Part shown: one piece after another, positions 7,801 to 16,931 of the stretch
Position numbering within the stretch: position 1 is the stretch's first letter
Layout: the number at the start of each line of letters is the position of its first letter
Assembly: GCF_007741515.1 (NCBI RefSeq)
Contig: NZ_CP036263.1
Coordinates: 1,612,001-1,676,000, forward strand
Length of the DNA stretch: 64,000 nt
Reading direction: 5' to 3'
Source of the DNA: Adhaeretor mobilis
Lineage (GTDB): Bacteria; Planctomycetota; Planctomycetia; Pirellulales; Lacipirellulaceae
Notes under the pieces: generated by a model
The model's database searches: none
Told to the model about the DNA's origin: nothing
What the model saw: only the letters and a program-made list of their open reading frames with translations
Made by a program: the position numbers and the translations under genes

Positions 7801-9387
7801 CTAATGACGATAGGGCCGATTCTGCTGTGTTGTAAGCGGTACAGCAACGTGCCCCGCTCCTAGTGCTCGCGGACTTGGTAGGTCGAGAATCGTCAGGCAG
7901 AGCGGCACAATATCTACACTGCGGGGTGTCTCGGGGAGCTCGATACTTTCTGGCAGACCAGCGACGATCAACGGAGGGGAACTGTCCAACTCTTCGAGCG
8001 ATCCGTGTGAGCCTGCCCGATGTAGTTCAGTGCTGGCAATTTTGAATTCACACCCCGGAACGGCCGTTGCCCACAGGTCGCCCGATTCACGCGTGAATGC
8101 CAAAGAGATTCGTTCTAACGCGTTCGGGTATTTGCCGTAAGCGATCAAGCCGCCCGCTTCGAGTGTGGCGTCTACGGCGCTGAGATCCCCCTCTAGTCGC
8201 CAGCGATTGCCGTACTCGTCGTGCGGAGCGCCTCCGCCATCTCCCGCAATCGTGAAGCTCAGCTTGCCACAGTCCTTGGTCGCAACCGTCCAGCGGTGGG
8301 ATATTTGTGGATCAGCCGCCGTGTTCTCTTGCCAGAAAACTTGATCGACTCGACTATCGCACAGCAGCCGTTCCACGATTGAGGTGCGCACCTCTTGCTG
8401 CTCGCTGCGCAGGTAAATTTGCACGGCTCGCATGTTGGGACAGACCATTAAGTCGTCGTGGTTGTCCCAACGTGTTCCCGCTTCACACAACGTGAACGGA
8501 GTGAGCAGCTCGTCGAGACGGATAGCACGCTCCGTTTCGCTCTTGGCAAGGTCTGTTTGCGAATGGTCGCCAGTCACGACAACACAAACCTCGTCTAGAA
8601 ATGCTTCCCATCCGCCCCGCGATTCGGCGACACGCCCTAAGCACGCATCGACTTCCTTCACAACGTCGATCGCCTCCTTGGGGCCCCGCTCGTGGCTGGC
8701 GTAGTCGTTATCGGGAAAGTAGGCGAGGGTCAGGTCGGGAATCTCTTTGGCAGAGAAGAGCGTTTCCAAAAACTTCGCGGACGCGGCATCGTTGAAACCG
8801 TAGCGATTGAAGATGGTGTCGCCAACATGGGGCACCTCCTCTTCGCGGAGCGAAATGCTGGACGTAATGAAGTCGCCAAGAAATAATTTGAGCGGGCCGG
8901 CCATCTTCTCTGGAAATTCTGCGCCGGGAAGAAGCTTCAACAGGAGCGGCACGTTTAACTCGTGCGGTGTGTCGCCGCGCACGCACAGATAGTTGATGCA
9001 GGCCGTCGCAAGTCCGTGGTGCTCGGCAAGCTGGAAAATCGTTTTTGCTTGTAATTGGGTGTAGTTGAGTTGCCCGATGTAGTCGCGAAAGAAATCGCCG
9101 AAGCCCTTCTTCATAAGCACCCAGAAATCATCCCCCAAGTAGACGACCTCGTCGTCGACCTCGTCGTACCAATAGTTTCCGAGAATGCCGTGTCTGGCTG
9201 GATACTCTCCAGTCGCGATGGTCGTAGTTGCGGCGGGGGTGATCGAGGGGAAAGCCGGGACGCAGCACGGCTTGAACTGTCCGGAATCGGCGAGGATCGC
9301 CAAATTGGGTAACTTGCCACTGGCTATTGCCGGCTCGACCACCTTGGTGGCCAGAGCGTCGATCACTACCAGCAAGACCTTTTTCAT
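7801..9387 (-). CDS. Alkaline-phosphatase-superfamily phosphodiesterase
   Basis: A 528-residue protein started at the ATG at 9387 (KKVLLVVIDALATKVV). A longer frame exists only because it reads back through tRNA-His. Metal-site motifs of the type I phosphodiesterase/nucleotide pyrophosphatase group are visible: VVIDA near the N-terminus, the nucleophile region FPSITPAATTTIATG, FPDNDYASHERGP, and VVVTGDHSQTD. The late GGGAPHDEYGN could supply another metal ligand. There is no signal peptide, so it is probably cytosolic. The substrate cannot be assigned (nucleotide pyrophosphatase, phosphodiesterase or phosphoglycerate-mutase-like activities are all possible). Confidence 0.85.
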   Translation of the reverse strand: MKKVLLVVIDALATKVVEPAIASGKLPNLAILADSGQFKPCCVPAFPSITPAATTTIATGEYPARHGILGNYWYDEVDDEVVYLGDDFWVLMKKGFGDFFRDYIGQLNYTQLQAKTIFQLAEHHGLATACINYLCVRGDTPHELNVPLLLKLLPGAEFPEKMAGPLKLFLGDFITSSISLREEEVPHVGDTIFNRYGFNDAASAKFLETLFSAKEIPDLTLAYFPDNDYASHERGPKEAIDVVKEVDACLGRVAESRGGWEAFLDEVCVVVTGDHSQTDLAKSETERAIRLDELLTPFTLCEAGTRWDNHDDLMVCPNMRAVQIYLRSEQQEVRTSIVERLLCDSRVDQVFWQENTAADPQISHRWTVATKDCGKLSFTIAGDGGGAPHDEYGNRWRLEGDLSAVDATLEAGGLIAYGKYPNALERISLAFTRESGDLWATAVPGCEFKIASTELHRAGSHGSLEELDSSPPLIVAGLPESIELPETPRSVDIVPLCLTILDLPSPRALGAGHVAVPLTTQQNRPYRH

Positions 9388-9449
9388 AGGGGCTCTTCGA
9401 TTCTCGTGAACGGAAGCATTCATCAACGGAAGCATTCGTCCACGAAAGC

Positions 9450-9498
9450 GGCGGGCGAGCCGAGGGCACCTTAACTTAGGTACTCCAGCTCGCCCGCC
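9450..9498 (-). terminator. Hairpin downstream of tRNA-His
   Basis: GGCGGGCGAGC at 9450-9460 and GCTCGCCCGCC at 9488-9498 form a perfect 11-bp stem just beyond the 3' end of tRNA-His on the minus strand. There is no T-run, so it may be a processing barrier or a repeat rather than a classic terminator. Confidence 0.5.
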
Positions 9499-9506
9499 GA
9501 GAACAG

Positions 9507-9579
9507 TCCTGCCGTTGGGGCTCGAACCCAAGACCTCCGGATCCACAATCCGGTGCTCTACCAACTGAGCTACAGCAGG
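9507..9579 (-). tRNA. tRNA-His(GTG), with A73 and no encoded G-1
   Basis: A 73-nt cloverleaf: acceptor CCTGCTG/CGGCAGG, D-stem GCTC/GAGC, anticodon arm CCGGA-TTGTGGA-TCCGG with anticodon GTG, and T-arm TTGGG-TTCGAGC-CCCAA. CCA is not encoded. The discriminator base is A, and the base before position 1 is T. Most bacterial tRNA-His genes have G at -1 paired with C73, so this acceptor end is atypical. Confidence 0.95.
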
Positions 9580-9839
9580 AAATGAAATTCACTCGCGTCT
9601 GGCAGATTGGTCCTGCCAAAGCGAATCGCCCAGTTTAAGGGGCGGCTGACCAACTGGCAAGACACGCCGTAAGCAGACTGTTGGGTAAGCCGCTTGTCAT
9701 TGGCTCCTGAATTGCAAGAATGGACCTGTCAGACTCAAACAATGTTCACCGAACGGTGTTCCTCACTGCCTCCAACTGTCTTTCTAGCGATGGCCCACTC
9801 GGCACGGTTGTCCTGGAGAAGCGATAAGGTCGACTAATC

Positions 9840-10361
9840 ATGAGTAGTCCCGAAAAAAAACGCCCCATTCGTGTTGGCGTGTACGACACTGTTGCTGCTG
9901 CCCAACAGGCACTTCAATCTTTACAGAATGCCGGATTCACAGACCAGGAACTGTCGGTCTTGTGCAGCGAGCAGCACCAAGCGGAACAGTTCCCCGATAC
10001 CATCGCCGAAGAGGAAGACTCGGAGGAAGCGGCGACTGCGGCCGTTGCTGGCAGTGCTTTGGGTGGTTCGATCGGCGGTCTGATGGCAGCTGCAGGTCTG
10101 GCCACGGTTGCCGGCATTCCTGTGCTCGTGGCCGGGGCTCTTGCCGCTACGCTAGCGGGAGGAGTCGTTGGGGGCCTCGCAGGGGCTATGATCGAGCGCG
10201 GCCTTGAGCAGAATACCTCTGATTTCTTCGATCAAGCCGTGTCCGAAGGAAAGATACTCGTTTCGGTAGAGCCAGTCGAGCAAGACGAACAGCGTCTAGC
10301 AAAGGCGGCGGAATTGCTCAAAGATGCCGGGGCAAATCCCATCTCCCTCCTTGAGGGTTAA
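9840..10361 (+). CDS. Glycine-rich protein with a GSP17M/YflT-like N-terminus
   Basis: A 173-residue protein. The N-terminus (IRVGVYDTVAAAQQALQSLQ followed by NAGFTDQELSVL) has the pattern of the general-stress-protein 17M/YflT-like domain, a small alpha/beta unit. The centre is a long Gly/Ala-rich hydrophobic region (about residues 65-120) with two hairpin-like segments (GSIGGLMAAAGLATVAGIP, AATLAGGVVGGLAGAMI), typical of heat-shock/stress proteins with glycine zippers that associate with membranes. The C-terminus (ILVSVEPVEQDEQRLAKAAE) repeats an alpha/beta pattern. It is monocistronic. A stress role is inferred from the domain only. Confidence 0.8.
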   Translation: MSSPEKKRPIRVGVYDTVAAAQQALQSLQNAGFTDQELSVLCSEQHQAEQFPDTIAEEEDSEEAATAAVAGSALGGSIGGLMAAAGLATVAGIPVLVAGALAATLAGGVVGGLAGAMIERGLEQNTSDFFDQAVSEGKILVSVEPVEQDEQRLAKAAELLKDAGANPISLLEG

Positions 10362-10521
10362 TCCTCGGGGCTTCGCCGAAAACGCCTAACCAGCAAACTC
10401 GACCAGACCCGCATACGCGGAAAATTGCTGGCATTTGTTGCGAGAAGCGCCAGCGGTATTCGATAGGTAACGAGCAGGAACAGGTTCCTCTCATTACACC
10501 GGTTGTCCGGTATCGAATATC

Positions 10522-11850
10522 ATGCTTTCGCGGATTCTCATCATTAAGACGCCCCTGCTCACCGTGGTGATGCTGCTTAGCTTGACGCTACTGGTTGGCT
10601 GTCGCTGCACTTCATCCTGCTGTCTGCCAGAAACCCCTGCCGTCCCCTGCGTGTGCATGACGGCGTTTCCTGACGGCCAGTCGGCCAACGTGGCCGATCT
10701 GGTGCCGGTCTACGAAGATGCCGAGCTACTGCAACCCCTGCCAACGCCAGCAGAGAGCTTCTGCCAGCTCGATCCGGCAACGTGTCAGTGCAACGCCGCG
10801 GTGAACGCAAATCTGGCGAACCTCGTGAAGCTCGAGCAGCATTGGGCAAGCACCATCATCGAGTGCGATTCGCGTATTGTGAGAGAAAATCTTTGCCTTA
10901 ATCGCGATCTCCTGGTGCTTCACGAGTATGACTTACGATCAGAGGCCGCCGTTGCAGCAGTGGAAAGCCTCTACAATTTGGCAGCATTGGAAGCTCGGAT
11001 CCACTACCTTGAGCTCGCATTGCAAGAGAATCGCAATACCCTTGCTCGTATTGATGCGCTCGAAGCGGAGGGGCTGGAGACCGATGGACTTGATCGCGGG
11101 GAAGTCGAAATCGTTATCAACGCCTTGAAAGATCGCCGCTTGCAGGCTGATTACACACGACTGCAACTCAACGGCCAATTGCAGAAGTTGCTTGCTTGTT
11201 ACTCTAACGAGTTCCAGTTTTATTGGCCCTCCGTGGACTGGGTTCCCAATCTCACTCCCGTGGACATCTCAGCCGAAGTTGCGCAAGGCATGGCGCATCG
11301 CTCGGACATGCGAGGTGTTCAGCTAGTGCTCTGCAAGTTAGAGAAAGGGACACTGCGGGTTGCCCGTGGCGTGTTGAATATTGCTGACAGCACCCTAGGT
11401 TCAGTGGAACCCACTGAAGGCTGGATTCATCGACTGCGTTGTATTCGTTGCAGCGGACACGAAGTAGATGTGCGCTGCAAGCAGTTGGCTTTGCTCTACA
11501 CAGATACCGAGAACCTGGCGACAGCAGAGCTGAAAAACGCAGCTTATCGAGTTGCCATGCAGCAAAAACGAGTCATGCTTGCCCGCCAGTCGGTCGAAGA
11601 TCGTCGTGAGTCCGTTTACCGCATGGAAGAGAAGCGGGACGTGGAGGAGACCACGATCTTCGAGATCAGCCGCGAGCGCAGCCGGCTTTTCGACGCGGAA
11701 GGCGAGTTGGTCCAGCAGATTGCGAATTTGAAAATCGCCCGCGTGAAGCTGAAGTTCGCCCAGGGCACGCTCGGGCAAGAATGCGGCTACACCCGCACGT
11801 TGTGTACCGAGGGCTGTTGCGATGGAGCTTGCATGCGTTGCAAGAAGTGA
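10522..11850 (+). CDS. TolC-like outer-membrane lipoprotein, Cys-rich
   Basis: A 442-residue protein with a lipoprotein signal (MLLSLTLLVGC, lipid Cys at about residue 27) followed by a Cys-rich stretch and a long helical body. The segment PVDISAEVAQGMAHRSDMRG followed by VQLVLCKLEKG has the pattern of TolC-family repeats (an RPDxR-type position after an Ala-rich helix), and coiled coils occupy about residues 95-240 and 330-420. The tail is again Cys-rich (CGYTRTLC, EGCCDGACMRC). Assignment to the TolC/outer-membrane factor superfamily is inferred from pattern. It could be the outer-membrane partner of the DevBCA-like exporter 4-8 kb downstream, but it is on the opposite strand. Confidence 0.65.
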   Translation: MLSRILIIKTPLLTVVMLLSLTLLVGCRCTSSCCLPETPAVPCVCMTAFPDGQSANVADLVPVYEDAELLQPLPTPAESFCQLDPATCQCNAAVNANLANLVKLEQHWASTIIECDSRIVRENLCLNRDLLVLHEYDLRSEAAVAAVESLYNLAALEARIHYLELALQENRNTLARIDALEAEGLETDGLDRGEVEIVINALKDRRLQADYTRLQLNGQLQKLLACYSNEFQFYWPSVDWVPNLTPVDISAEVAQGMAHRSDMRGVQLVLCKLEKGTLRVARGVLNIADSTLGSVEPTEGWIHRLRCIRCSGHEVDVRCKQLALLYTDTENLATAELKNAAYRVAMQQKRVMLARQSVEDRRESVYRMEEKRDVEETTIFEISRERSRLFDAEGELVQQIANLKIARVKLKFAQGTLGQECGYTRTLCTEGCCDGACMRCKK

Positions 11851-11877
11851 GGCCTCTCGTCGTTCGCTTTCCCACCA

Positions 11878-12348
11878 CTAATTTCCCGGTAAGCGAACCG
11901 TTGCAAACCAATAGCTGAAAACCTTACTCAACGACTTCGCAAACTTCTTTGTATCGCTTAGCTTGGTGAGGTAGCCGTTGGCATGATTCTTGTAGGCAGT
12001 GGCAACGTCGTTTTCGTTCTCTGACGTCGTGAGGATGACGACCGGGATTGTTGCCAATTGTTCGTCGCTCTTGATGGCCTGCAGCGTTTCATGACCACTC
12101 ATCCGCGGCATGTTCAGATCAAGCAAGATAAGATCAGGGCGACAGGCGTCTTCATGAGCACCTTGGCTGCGAAGGAATTCGAGAGCGTCGATTCCATCCC
12201 TAGCGATGTTTAGCTTGCAGACGACTCCTACCTGACTCATGACCCGTTCGGTCATCATGACGTCAACTTCGTCGTCATCGACAAGTAATATGTGAATCGG
12301 CTGTTTCGGGAGAGCAGTGTCGCTGAGCGTCGCATCCATCGTGATCAA
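11878..12348 (-). CDS. Single-domain response regulator, Rcp1-like
   Basis: A 156-residue stand-alone CheY-like receiver. The acidic pocket is DDDE (24-27), the phospho-acceptor is Asp77 in LILLDLNMPRMSG, Thr/Ser in VILTTSE is at 107-109, and the conserved Lys is in YLTKLSD at about 129. The long alpha4-beta5 region with NENDVATAYKNHANGYLTK is characteristic of Rcp1-type regulators, which pair with phytochrome-like or CHASE/PAS kinases. ATG codons at 12348 and 12339 are both possible starts. It follows the histidine kinase by 12 bases, so the two are probably one operon and a cognate pair. There is no output domain. Confidence 0.9.
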   Translation of the reverse strand: MITMDATLSDTALPKQPIHILLVDDDEVDVMMTERVMSQVGVVCKLNIARDGIDALEFLRSQGAHEDACRPDLILLDLNMPRMSGHETLQAIKSDEQLATIPVVILTTSENENDVATAYKNHANGYLTKLSDTKKFAKSLSKVFSYWFATVRLPGN

Positions 12349-12360
12349 TCCGTAAGGTTG

Positions 12361-14205
12361 TTAGACGGCTGTATTGGCTTTAGGCAGCGTAAAGTAAAAT
12401 ACACTACCCGATTTTGTAGGAGCTTCCTGGCCACGCTGCATGTCCTCGTCAGATTGGGATTCTAACCAAATTGTGCCGGAGTGTCTCTCTACAATCTTTT
12501 TGCAGATAGCTAGTCCTATGCCAGTGCCCTGATAGGCTTCGCGGGCGTGTAGGCGTTGGAATATGAGGAAGATGCGATCCCGATACTGTGGCTCGATCCC
12601 GATTCCGTTGTCCGCGACACGAAACTTCCAAAACTCTCCCTCTTCAGAAGCAGAGACGTGTACTTCAGGGGTGGCTTCTCCGCGATATTTGAGCGCATTA
12701 CCAATCAAGTTTTGTAGCAGTAAGGTCAGTTGGGTGCCATTGGATTGAACCGTCGGGAGGTTGGCGACTTCCACCTTTGCTTGGGTCTCATCGATCGTGT
12801 ATTGCAGGTTGGAAAGTGCGTCGTGACAGACGCGGTTGGCATCGACCACCTCCGAATGCTCCTCGTCACGTCCAATTTTGGAGAACGAGAGTAAGTCCTT
12901 GATCATTTGACGCATTCTCTCCGAGGCGTCTACCGCGTAACTAATCCACTGCTTGGCTTTGTCGTCGAGTTTGGACGAGTAATCTTCGAGAAGTACCTGG
13001 CAGCAAGCAGTCACCTTGCGTAGCGGTTCTTGAAGATCGTGAGAGGCGACGTAAGCAAACTGCTCCAGCTCTGCATTGCTCCGTTGCAGTTCAGCCGCAT
13101 GAATCCGCAGTTCGGCGGTCATCTCTTCAGCCAGCTCGTAAGCTCGTTGCCGCTGACGGGACAGCGAAGCGATCACTAAAAATAGCAACACGTCGACTAT
13201 CAATCCGCCGATGGCAACGAGCAGGCTTTGCCAATTTTCGATACTGCTAGTTAATTCGGGTCGTGAATAGGTTACGAGTGTCAAGACTCGACCGCTGAAG
13301 TCGAGATAGCGTGTCTCGGCAAACTCGGCAGTCTCGCCATGTTGCGGGCCTTGTAACTGTGCGCTGCGGTACATCAATGCATCGGCAGAGTTTTCTTGAC
13401 CGCTAAAAAGTTCGAACGCGATGCCTCGAACAGAGTCGCCAATAATCCCATGCATAAGGTCGCCGGAACGAAACGCCGCATAGACGAAACCCTGAATCGC
13501 CTTCCTGCGTTCTTCGACCGAAGTGGTTGGCAACCCGGGAGTATAGTGCGGCAGGTAGTAGAGGAAGCCGGCTTGGACATCCACATCGGTTTCCTGAACC
13601 AAAGTAACATTACCCGTGATCGAGGGGAGTCCCGTATCTATTGCTCGATCCATCGCTTGACGGCGCACTGGGTTGGAGTACATGTCGTACCCGAGAGCTC
13701 GCTGATTGCGCCAGTCAAAGGGCTCGAGGTAGACGATCGAGGTAGTAAACGCTCGTTCCCCTGAAGGCTTGATTTGGAATTCAGGAAATCCGTCCGCACG
13801 AATTTCTTGCTCAAAACTTGCCTTGTCGCTAGGTGCAATGACTCTGCTATACCCCATGCCTTGAATGCCGGGGTAGTACTTTTGCAGCTGTGAATTCGAG
13901 ACGTAAGCATGCCACTCCCCGCGGCTGACGTTCTCAGAGGCGGCAAAGAGTCCGATTCCGCCGCGGAGCACCTGTTCGTATTCCAGCATCCTTTCTCGGA
14001 TCGCCACTTCGAGTTCATTCGTCCGTACAGTGAATCTTTCAGCGGCGCGTTCGTTGAGATAACGATTGGAAAGCAACCAGGCACAGAAAGTCAGCAGCAG
14101 AGAAATCCCTAACACAAGCCACGCCAACAACGGGCTGTGCCGCCAACGCGATTTCAGCTTCGCGTCTTGCAGCGGCTTATAAGGTGAATTGGGAGGGCTA
14201 CTCAT
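12361..14205 (-). CDS. CHASE-domain sensor histidine kinase
   Basis: A 614-residue membrane kinase. One transmembrane helix at about 28-46, an extracytoplasmic CHASE domain at about 75-310 (YYPGIQGMGYSRVI), a second helix at about 328-348, a coiled coil, HisKA with phospho-acceptor His389 (FAYVASHDLQEPLRKV), and HATPase_c with N-box (LLQNLIGNALKYRG) and G-boxes (VADNGIGIEP, QGTGIGLAICKKIVERHSG). The catalytic half is like phytochrome-type/Rcp1-partner kinases. CHASE domains sense small extracellular ligands; the ligand is unknown. It is cotranscribed with the response regulator downstream and lies 175 bases beyond the exporter ATPase gene. Confidence 0.95.
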   Translation of the reverse strand: MSSPPNSPYKPLQDAKLKSRWRHSPLLAWLVLGISLLLTFCAWLLSNRYLNERAAERFTVRTNELEVAIRERMLEYEQVLRGGIGLFAASENVSRGEWHAYVSNSQLQKYYPGIQGMGYSRVIAPSDKASFEQEIRADGFPEFQIKPSGERAFTTSIVYLEPFDWRNQRALGYDMYSNPVRRQAMDRAIDTGLPSITGNVTLVQETDVDVQAGFLYYLPHYTPGLPTTSVEERRKAIQGFVYAAFRSGDLMHGIIGDSVRGIAFELFSGQENSADALMYRSAQLQGPQHGETAEFAETRYLDFSGRVLTLVTYSRPELTSSIENWQSLLVAIGGLIVDVLLFLVIASLSRQRQRAYELAEEMTAELRIHAAELQRSNAELEQFAYVASHDLQEPLRKVTACCQVLLEDYSSKLDDKAKQWISYAVDASERMRQMIKDLLSFSKIGRDEEHSEVVDANRVCHDALSNLQYTIDETQAKVEVANLPTVQSNGTQLTLLLQNLIGNALKYRGEATPEVHVSASEEGEFWKFRVADNGIGIEPQYRDRIFLIFQRLHAREAYQGTGIGLAICKKIVERHSGTIWLESQSDEDMQRGQEAPTKSGSVFYFTLPKANTAV

Positions 14206-14380
14206 CGGAGATACCTAGGCATAGGGAAAGTCCAACCTAGATAACTCTACGTTACCGGGGCATCAGTCTAAAAGCATTTCTCCCAGGCGAATACGCCAGG
14301 AGCTAAGCTCTGTACCGATTTTCAGCTTGGCACAAGCGGCTCGTCACTGCGACTTGCGGGTAGCCACTGGCAGCCTAGGG

Positions 14381-15535
14381 TCAAGTACGACCTGCCAGCA
14401 CGCTGCGGAGTTCGGACTCGAAAGTCTTGCTTTGGTCGAGCACGGCTTGGAAATCCTCTTGGCCGAGCGTGTAGAACGTGGTCTCCTCCGTGGCGATGAC
14501 CGTCGCGTTCCGTGGTTTCTTAGTGATAAGCGCTGCCTCGCCGAAAAACTGGCCCTGGCCGAGTTCAGCAACCTTCTCGCTCTTGCCTGCCTCTTCCACG
14601 ATGACTTCCACATGGCCGGCGCGGATGAGATAAAACAGGTCGCCCGGATCGTTCTGCCGAATGACCACTTCGCCAGGCTCTGATTGGCGGACCATCATCT
14701 TGTCAGCCATGTCAGTAAGCGTATTAGGTGTGAGTTCTGCGAACAGCGGATACTGACGCAAGAATTCGCAGATGACCGACGCTTCGACCACGGCCACATC
14801 GCTTCGGATATGGCCTTGCACCATGTTCACGATACGATCCGCTACGTCGAGAATACGATTGTCGTGCGTCACCATAATGACGGTGCAGCCTTCGTCCTTT
14901 GCCATCTCTTGAAAGAGTGTGACCACTTCGCGTCCCGTCTTTTCATCGAGGGCGGCAGTCGGCTCGTCTGCGAGAATGAGCTTCGGTCGATGTACCAAAC
15001 CGCGGGCAATGGCTACGCGTTGTTTTTGACCACCGGAAAGCGAATTCGGCTTGTAATGAATGCGGTGGCCCAGATCGAGTCGTGTGAGCAAGTATTCAAT
15101 GCGCTCTTTGGCGGCTTTGCGCGAAATCCCTTGCAGCTCCGCCGCCATGTTCACATTTTGGAATGCAGTGAGCGACTCGAACAAGTTATGCGCCTGAAAG
15201 ATGAAGCCCATGTCGCGACGGATGTGATTGATGTCATCACGGGAAGCTCCGTTGAGCTCGTTCCCGAGCACTTGCAAGCTGCCCTCGCAAACCGTGCGCA
15301 AAGTGCCAATAAGGGTCAGCAATGTGGTTTTCCCAGAGCCCGACGGGCCGGTCATGATGACGATCTCTCCGCGGCGGACTTCAAGATTGTTGTCGAAGAG
15401 CGCCTGCGTGCGCTGCTCGCCATCGCCGAAAAAGTGGTTCAGTCCTCCCACCTTCACGGTCTTGGGTAGCTGGGCGCCATCGGCATAGGCACCGCTGGTG
15501 GCTGGTAACGATAGATTGGGCGTGGCAGTAGTCAT
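14381..15535 (-). CDS. DevA-type ABC exporter ATPase fused to a cyclic-nucleotide-binding domain
   Basis: A 384-residue protein. Residues about 28-250 are an ABC ATPase of the DevA/MacB/LolD type: Walker A GPSGSGKT (63-70), signature LSGGQKQRVAIARG (166-179), Walker B LILADEP (186-192) and H-loop VTHD (222-225). Residues about 262-380 are a cNMP-binding/Crp-like fold with PGEVVIRQNDPGDLFYLIR and the phosphate-binding-cassette-like FGEAALITKKPRNATVIA. The cassette matches the FGE..L...PR.AT pattern and so could bind a cyclic nucleotide; this is not shown. Usual DevA proteins are about 230 residues and lack this extension. It is the last gene of the exporter set and acts at the inner membrane. 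Confidence 0.93.
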   Translation of the reverse strand: MTTATPNLSLPATSGAYADGAQLPKTVKVGGLNHFFGDGEQRTQALFDNNLEVRRGEIVIMTGPSGSGKTTLLTLIGTLRTVCEGSLQVLGNELNGASRDDINHIRRDMGFIFQAHNLFESLTAFQNVNMAAELQGISRKAAKERIEYLLTRLDLGHRIHYKPNSLSGGQKQRVAIARGLVHRPKLILADEPTAALDEKTGREVVTLFQEMAKDEGCTVIMVTHDNRILDVADRIVNMVQGHIRSDVAVVEASVICEFLRQYPLFAELTPNTLTDMADKMMVRQSEPGEVVIRQNDPGDLFYLIRAGHVEVIVEEAGKSEKVAELGQGQFFGEAALITKKPRNATVIATEETTFYTLGQEDFQAVLDQSKTFESELRSVLAGRT

Positions 15536-15615
15536 AGTTTCATCTCGTCTCAGTCAACTAGCCCCCGGTGCAAGCCGGGACTTCGCTTGGTGAACAACAA
15601 TAAATCGAACGGTCT

Positions 15616-16809
15616 CTAGAATAAACTTGCCGGATCAGCAGACAACAATTTCCGCACTGCCAACAACCCCGAGGCGATGCACATAAGAATGGTTAACCCA
15701 AGCACCTTCATGGCTGAGGGCATGGTCATTATTAACTGTAGGCCGGTCATGTTCGCGAGAAAGTAGTACAGCCCCCAACTCGCAAGCAGGCCGGGAATGA
15801 AACCAATGATCGAGAGCAGCACCCCCTCGGCAACGATCATGCGAACAAAGTAGCGGTCTTTGTAGCCCATAGCGCGTAAGGTGGCGAACTCAGACATGTG
15901 GTCGGCAATGTCGGTATAGATAACCTGATAGCAAATCACTACGCCGACGACAAATCCGATGATCTTGCCGGCCGAGAAGATGATACCGATCGGTGTACTG
16001 GCGTCCCAGAAACCGATTTCCTGATTGCGATATTCTTCCCTTGTGAGCACGCTAACATCATTGGGCAGCAGGTCGTCTACGAGGTCGCGCACCTTTGCCA
16101 GGTCGGCGTCTTCTTGCTTATGGACTACGCCCAGGTCAACCACATCCAGCGGATTGCCAAACTGCTTGCGAGCGGGGAAGTAGCTCGCGAAGTTTTCGGC
16201 ACTCATCACCAAGTTGCCGTCGTGGGCGAAATCCGTACCGAGCTCAAAGGAGCCGACCAACTGTAGCCGCTTTCCTGCCAGTTCGGCTGGTTGATCGGCG
16301 AGCAGGTCGTCGTCCTCGGTGGGGAAGGCGAAGTTGGTACCCTTACTGCGCACATCGATCAGAGCGGTATTCGGGATGCGGAGCTTGTAGATCTGGTCGG
16401 TGATCGCGTCTGCCCGGAGTACCGGGTCTTTCAAGTGAAAGCCAATCGAACGGATTGGATAGCCCTTGGAGCTTTGTCCCTTTGTGAGGTTCTTGAGTAC
16501 TGAGAGCGTTAATTCCGAATAAATTGGAAACGCCCCGGCGACGCCAAAGCAAGAACTGGCTTGATTGATGCGTTCCTTGGGAAAGCGTTTCTCGGCGGCT
16601 AGCGTGTACTTTGCTTTGCTCACCAGGAAGATATCCCCTCGCAGATCGTCGATGAGCTTAACTTGGCTATCGAACAGCGCTTTCTGGAAGCCTACTTGCG
16701 TAAACATTAGCAGCACCGCAAACCCAATCCCGGCTAGCGCAACCGCCAACCGGCGCTTGTCGTGCGTTAGGTTCTTCCAGGCGAGTGGTGTTTTGCGAAG
16801 TAAGGGCAT
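15616..16809 (-). CDS. DevC-type ABC exporter permease (copy 2)
   Basis: A 397-residue MacB/FtsX-like permease: an N-terminal helix after the LAWKNLTHDKRRLAVA motif, a large extracytoplasmic domain of about 230 residues, and three C-terminal helices (IGIIFSAGKIIGFVVGVVIC, LLSIIGFIPGLLASWGLYYF, VLGLTILMCIASGLLAVRKL). The end RKLLSADPASLF is typical of DevC proteins. It is a clear paralogue of the next gene upstream (LAWKNL start, YATLRAMGY/YATLKAMGY-like coupling region FATLRAMGYKDRYF, DPASLF/DPADLF end). The two may form a heterodimer in the inner membrane. Confidence 0.93.
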   Translation of the reverse strand: MPLLRKTPLAWKNLTHDKRRLAVALAGIGFAVLLMFTQVGFQKALFDSQVKLIDDLRGDIFLVSKAKYTLAAEKRFPKERINQASSCFGVAGAFPIYSELTLSVLKNLTKGQSSKGYPIRSIGFHLKDPVLRADAITDQIYKLRIPNTALIDVRSKGTNFAFPTEDDDLLADQPAELAGKRLQLVGSFELGTDFAHDGNLVMSAENFASYFPARKQFGNPLDVVDLGVVHKQEDADLAKVRDLVDDLLPNDVSVLTREEYRNQEIGFWDASTPIGIIFSAGKIIGFVVGVVICYQVIYTDIADHMSEFATLRAMGYKDRYFVRMIVAEGVLLSIIGFIPGLLASWGLYYFLANMTGLQLIMTMPSAMKVLGLTILMCIASGLLAVRKLLSADPASLF

Positions 16810-16931
16810 GTGTTTAGTGGTGACGATCTCGTTGTTCTGGTGGAGAGTCCAGTTCTTAACCGCGACCTTGGTAGGCGGCCAACAATTCTGTCTGTGTCCC
16901 TTTCTGGTTCACTATGGAAACTTCATACGAT

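Noticed and set aside
9388..9564. N-terminal extension of the phosphodiesterase frame
   Set aside because: It reads through the complementary side of tRNA-His (the sequence VEHRIVDPEVLGSSPNGRT is typical of such reads), so the start is placed at 9387.
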